8,316 bases of DNA, taken from positions 1 through 8,316 of the forward strand of contig JAIPHS010000036.1 in the NCBI GenBank assembly GCA_021735105.1, given 5' to 3'. Positions 5,516 through 8,316 of this stretch are shown in pieces. Source of the stretch: Candidatus Omnitrophota bacterium. Lineage in GTDB: Bacteria; Omnitrophota; Gorgyraeia; Duberdicusellales; 4484-171. The notes under the pieces were generated by a model. It did not search any database. It was not told the origin of the DNA and saw only the letters and a list, made by a program, of their open reading frames with translations. Positions within the stretch are counted from its first letter, which is position 1, and each line of letters begins with the position of its first letter. Position numbers and translations under genes: made by a program.

Positions 5516-6088
5516 ATGACAGCTAAATCTTTATCCTTGATTAAAACTAAAGCCGAAAGTGTTGTTTTTATTTTTGCTTTTTCGCTGGCCTTGGCTTTAG
5601 CAGCTCAGGCAAAAATACCTTTGATCTTTAGCCCGGTTCCTTTGACCTTACAGACTTTTGTAGTTTATCTGGCTGTTAAAATTCTAAAGAAAAAAGCTGT
5701 TTTTTCGGTTATTTTATATTTGGCGGCTGGAGTTTTAGGATTGCCTGTTTTTGCCGGTAATTCATTGGGCATTTCTTATCTGGCCGGCCCTACCGGAGGT
5801 TATATTTTAGGCTTTTTAGTTACCTGTTTAGTTATTCCCTTTGTTTTTGCAAATTTTAAAACATTTGCTAAAAATCTAATTTCTTTTCTATCAGCTGCAG
5901 CTATTATCTATAGTTTTGGGTTAATTTGGCTGGTTTCTATCTATAAGCTAACTCTACAAGCTGCCCTTGTTGCCGGTCTTTATCCCTTTGTTATCGGAGA
6001 AGCTATAAAGATTACCAGCGCAGCCTTCTTGACTAGAAAAACGTCGAATGTAGAACATAGAACGCAGAACATAGAACGTCGAACCTAA
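5516..6088 (+). CDS. bioY: BioY, biotin-binding S component of an ECF transporter
   Basis: A 190-residue membrane protein with about six hydrophobic segments, close to the usual BioY length. Diagnostic regions are KIPLIFSPVPLTLQTFVVYLA (residues 33-53), the GVLGLPVFAG loop with SYLAGPTGGYILGF (about 72-101), and LYPFVIGEAIKI near the end. BioY captures biotin and works with the EcfT/EcfA energising module, which is not encoded here; some BioY proteins also act alone. SD AGGAGGG lies at 5507-5513. No BirA-type operator or separate promoter is visible, and the gene begins directly after a strong terminator. The last 15 codons (residues 176-190, TSNVEHRTQNIERRT) are translated from a small direct repeat and look like an added hydrophilic tail rather than part of the conserved fold. 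Confidence 0.9.
   Translation: MTAKSLSLIKTKAESVVFIFAFSLALALAAQAKIPLIFSPVPLTLQTFVVYLAVKILKKKAVFSVILYLAAGVLGLPVFAGNSLGISYLAGPTGGYILGFLVTCLVIPFVFANFKTFAKNLISFLSAAAIIYSFGLIWLVSIYKLTLQAALVAGLYPFVIGEAIKITSAAFLTRKTSNVEHRTQNIERRT
6041..6084. repeat. Nested direct repeat forming the 3' end of bioY
   Basis: AGAACATAGAACG occurs at 6052-6064 and 6066-6078 (14-base period), flanked by ACGTCGAA at 6041-6048 and 6077-6084. The unit is AC/GA-rich and unlike the surrounding coding sequence. It supplies the C-terminal codons of bioY and ends just before the next gene. It looks like a fragment of a dispersed low-complexity repeat family; other copies would have to be sought outside this window. Confidence 0.7.
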
Positions 6089-6097
6089 AACGAAACA

Positions 6098-8316
6098 ATG
6101 CCAACTTACAACTTACAAAAAAACGGTTCTTTTTTGATTAAAGATTACAATCAAGCCAGCCCTTTTTCTAATTTTTTACCGGGGATTGCCGGTAGTTTTG
6201 GGATACCGCTTTGGGTTTTTTACGTTAACCGCGGCCAGGCAATATCAAGTTTTGGCCTCCGGGACAAGGATGGCGCAATTAGCGAATTTTATCCCGCCAA
6301 TAAAGCTTACAGCTTAACACCTTATTTTGGTTTTCGTACCTTTATAAAAGACAGTAAAGATAACTTCTATGAGCCTTTCAGCATCGAGAAAAAATCTTTA
6401 AAGGTTTCCCAAGATATGGCTATCTCATCAGGTTGCTTAGAGTTGACAGATAAAAATTTAAAATTAGGCCTACAAACTGATGTTAAATATTTTACTTTGC
6501 CTAATCAGGCGGCTGGAACCCTAGCCAGAAAAGTTACTTTTAAGAACTTATCTAAGAGGACCCTAGAGTTAAAAGCTTTAGATGGATTAGCCAGAGTTAT
6601 TCCTTATGGAGCCTCAAACGGGATGTTAAAAGATATGTCAAGAACTCTAGAGGCCTGGATGCATAGTTACCCTAAGAAAAACTACAGCCTGTTTAGGCTG
6701 ATAGTTGATCCGGCGGATGTAAGCCAGACCACCTATATAGAAGGGGCAAACTTTAACCACTCTTTTATTGAGGCCGATGGTAAAAAAAGCCATCCTTCTT
6801 TGATAGTTGATCCGGCAAAAATTTTCGGTGGTAATCTTTCCTACAGCCGTCCCGATAAGTTTTTAACTAAAGGGTTTAGCCCTCAAGGCAAGCAGGTAAC
6901 CTCCGGCAAAACTCCCTCTGCTTTTAGTTATCTTAAACTAAAGATAAAACCAAACCAGTCTTTTACTTTATATAACTTATTTGGGGCAGCCTTTGACACA
7001 GAAACAATAGAGCAGTTAGTTAAAGGCATCGATGCGCAATATCTAGAGGCAAAAGAAAAAGAAAATAATGAAATTATCAAAGATATAAAAAGCAATGCTT
7101 TTTGCCTATCCGGCCAGCCTCAATTTGATAACTATCTAAGTTCGACTTATCTTGATAATATCTTAAGAGGTGGTTTTCCTTATCAGCCAAAGGGTTCTAA
7201 AGTTTGTCCTTACTATATTTTTTCTCGCAAGCACGGTGATCCCGAACGCGACTATAACTATTTTAACCTTTCACCCTCATATTTTTCCGAAGGCCAGGGT
7301 AACTATAGAGACGTTAATCAAAACCGGCGGATGGATTTATTTTTTAAGCCGTCTTTGGGCAAAGCCAATATCCGTTATTTTTTAAATCTTAGCCAAATTG
7401 ACGGTTTCAACCCTTTGTTGGTAAAGGGCCAAAAGCTTTACTTTGAAACTAATCAGGCTAAAAAGATATTAAAGCAATATAATATAACCAAGAAAAAGTT
7501 TCAGCATCTTTTAACCAAAGGTTTTTATCTGGGTGAGTTCTTTGATCTGCTTATTCCCGAAGACGGCGTAACTGACAAAGAGGGGCTGGTTCTTAGTTTA
7601 TTAAAAGAAGCCAAAAGAAAACCGCAAGCTTCTCACGGAGAAGGCTATTGGATAGATCATTGGCGTTACAGCCTGGATTTAATCGAAAATTTTCTTTTAA
7701 TTTTTCCCGATAAATTAGAAGATTTATTTTTTAATACCGAGTTTACTTTTTTTGATGATAAATATAAAGTAAAATCACGAAATCAAAGATACGTTTTACG
7801 CCGGGGTAAAGTTTATCAAGGTGAATCTTTGGAAGTTGACAATCAAAAAGCAAAACAATTAAAAATAAGAAAACAAGATAAGCATCTATTGCGCAGTGAT
7901 GATAATCAGATTTATAAAACCCACCTGGTTGAAAAACTCTTAGTTTTAATTTTAAATAAAGCTGCTTCCTTTGACCCCGACGGCCTAGGTCTGGAGATGG
8001 AGGCTGATAAACCCGGCTGGTGTGATTCGGTAAACGGCCTGCCGGCATTGTTTGGTTCATCAATTTGTGAAACCTTTGAACTAAAGCGCATAGCCTTGCT
8101 CCTAAAAAACGCTTTAGCTCAACCTCAACCTAAACCTATCAAGCTTTCTCAAACTGTTTATCGCTTCTTTAACTCTTTGGATAAACTGATAGTTGCTTAT
8201 AACCGGGATAGCTCCCAGCGCAGAGATTTTACTTATTGGGATAAGTCAAACAAGTTAAAAGAAAACTTTCGCAAAAACGCTTTTTATTTTTTATCAGCTA
8301 AAAAGAATAGTTTAGG
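6098..8316 (+). CDS. Large GH94/GH149/GH161-like glycoside phosphorylase (cellobiose phosphorylase-type), 3' end off window
   Basis: I translated this frame by hand: it is open from ATG 6098 to the window edge (739 codons, no stop), so the gene is truncated at the right. Residues 1 to about 300 form a beta-rich domain opening with FLPGIAGSFGIPLWVFYVNRG and EFYPANKAY...GFRTF, typical of long proteins annotated as cellobiose phosphorylase (COG3459-like, about 1,100 residues). A helical linker (about 303-340) leads into the (alpha/alpha) barrel starting near QFDNYLSS (342). Conserved-looking barrel motifs are DPERDYNYF (381-389), GNYRDVNQNRR (401-411), HGEGYWIDHWRY (513-524) and GWCDSVNGLP (640-649), where D643 is a candidate active-site residue. 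No signal peptide, so it is likely cytoplasmic, cleaving an imported oligosaccharide with phosphate to give a sugar 1-phosphate. Substrate unknown. The ATG has no SD and lies 9 bases after the bioY stop in the same frame. Confidence 0.72.
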   Translation, partial: MPTYNLQKNGSFLIKDYNQASPFSNFLPGIAGSFGIPLWVFYVNRGQAISSFGLRDKDGAISEFYPANKAYSLTPYFGFRTFIKDSKDNFYEPFSIEKKSLKVSQDMAISSGCLELTDKNLKLGLQTDVKYFTLPNQAAGTLARKVTFKNLSKRTLELKALDGLARVIPYGASNGMLKDMSRTLEAWMHSYPKKNYSLFRLIVDPADVSQTTYIEGANFNHSFIEADGKKSHPSLIVDPAKIFGGNLSYSRPDKFLTKGFSPQGKQVTSGKTPSAFSYLKLKIKPNQSFTLYNLFGAAFDTETIEQLVKGIDAQYLEAKEKENNEIIKDIKSNAFCLSGQPQFDNYLSSTYLDNILRGGFPYQPKGSKVCPYYIFSRKHGDPERDYNYFNLSPSYFSEGQGNYRDVNQNRRMDLFFKPSLGKANIRYFLNLSQIDGFNPLLVKGQKLYFETNQAKKILKQYNITKKKFQHLLTKGFYLGEFFDLLIPEDGVTDKEGLVLSLLKEAKRKPQASHGEGYWIDHWRYSLDLIENFLLIFPDKLEDLFFNTEFTFFDDKYKVKSRNQRYVLRRGKVYQGESLEVDNQKAKQLKIRKQDKHLLRSDDNQIYKTHLVEKLLVLILNKAASFDPDGLGLEMEADKPGWCDSVNGLPALFGSSICETFELKRIALLLKNALAQPQPKPIKLSQTVYRFFNSLDKLIVAYNRDSSQRRDFTYWDKSNKLKENFRKNAFYFLSAKKNSL

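Noticed and set aside
7170..7385. Plus-strand open frame of 71 codons
   Set aside because: Out-of-frame shadow within the long phosphorylase-like gene, whose own frame carries clear conserved motifs here.
7743..8063. Minus-strand open frame of 106 codons
   Set aside because: Antisense to the phosphorylase-like gene with no recognisable domain.

Overview
The window is a gene-dense, AT-rich bacterial segment in which every supported gene runs on the + strand. It carries a phosphate transport pair, a c-di-GMP-type signalling protein, several small envelope or hypothetical proteins, a biotin transporter and the first two thirds of a very large carbohydrate-active enzyme. The organism is probably an uncultured anaerobe-like bacterium. 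A lipoprotein signal, a Sec signal peptide, a TM1367-type cyclophilin-fold protein, standard sigma-70-type promoters and strong Shine-Dalgarno (SD) sites fit candidate lineages such as Omnitrophota, but also Firmicutes-like or Thermotogae-like genomes. No marker gene is present, so this placement is a weak inference.

Layout. Positions 80-1915 hold a Na+/phosphate cotransporter and a separate PhoU-domain protein 15 bp downstream; in many bacteria these are one fused polypeptide. Positions 1916-2086 hold a short repeat/inverted-repeat patch, a near-consensus promoter and a possible 13-residue leader peptide. Positions 2087-3811 encode a soluble PAS-PAS-PAS-HD-GYP protein, a probable c-di-GMP phosphodiesterase. 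Next is a small secreted protein (3908-4297) whose signal peptide and RBS are clear but which lacks a conventional start codon at the right place. A cyclophilin-like protein (4386-4760) and a lipoprotein (4757-5152) overlap by 4 bp and follow their own promoter. A 64-residue two-helix membrane protein (5255-5449) forms a compact single-gene unit with a consensus promoter, an excellent RBS and a 15-bp hairpin terminator. bioY (5516-6088) begins directly after that terminator; its last 15 codons are made of a small direct repeat. Nine bases after its stop, in the same frame, begins a large reading frame (6098 to the window edge, at least 739 codons) related to long GH94/GH149/GH161-type disaccharide or beta-glucan phosphorylases.

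How the genes fit together. The transporter/PhoU pair is a plausible phosphate import and control unit. The PAS-HD-GYP protein links an unknown intracellular signal to cyclic-dinucleotide turnover. BioY is the biotin-binding S component of an ECF transporter whose energising subunits are not in the window. A glycoside phosphorylase consumes inorganic phosphate, but any link to the phosphate genes is speculation. I see no phage, IS, CRISPR, tRNA or rRNA, and no gene-free stretch over 300 bases. I do not find a convincing new multi-gene system. The most unusual points are the non-canonical start at 3908, the leader ORF before the HD-GYP gene, the repeat at the bioY junction, and the isolated 64-aa gene unit.
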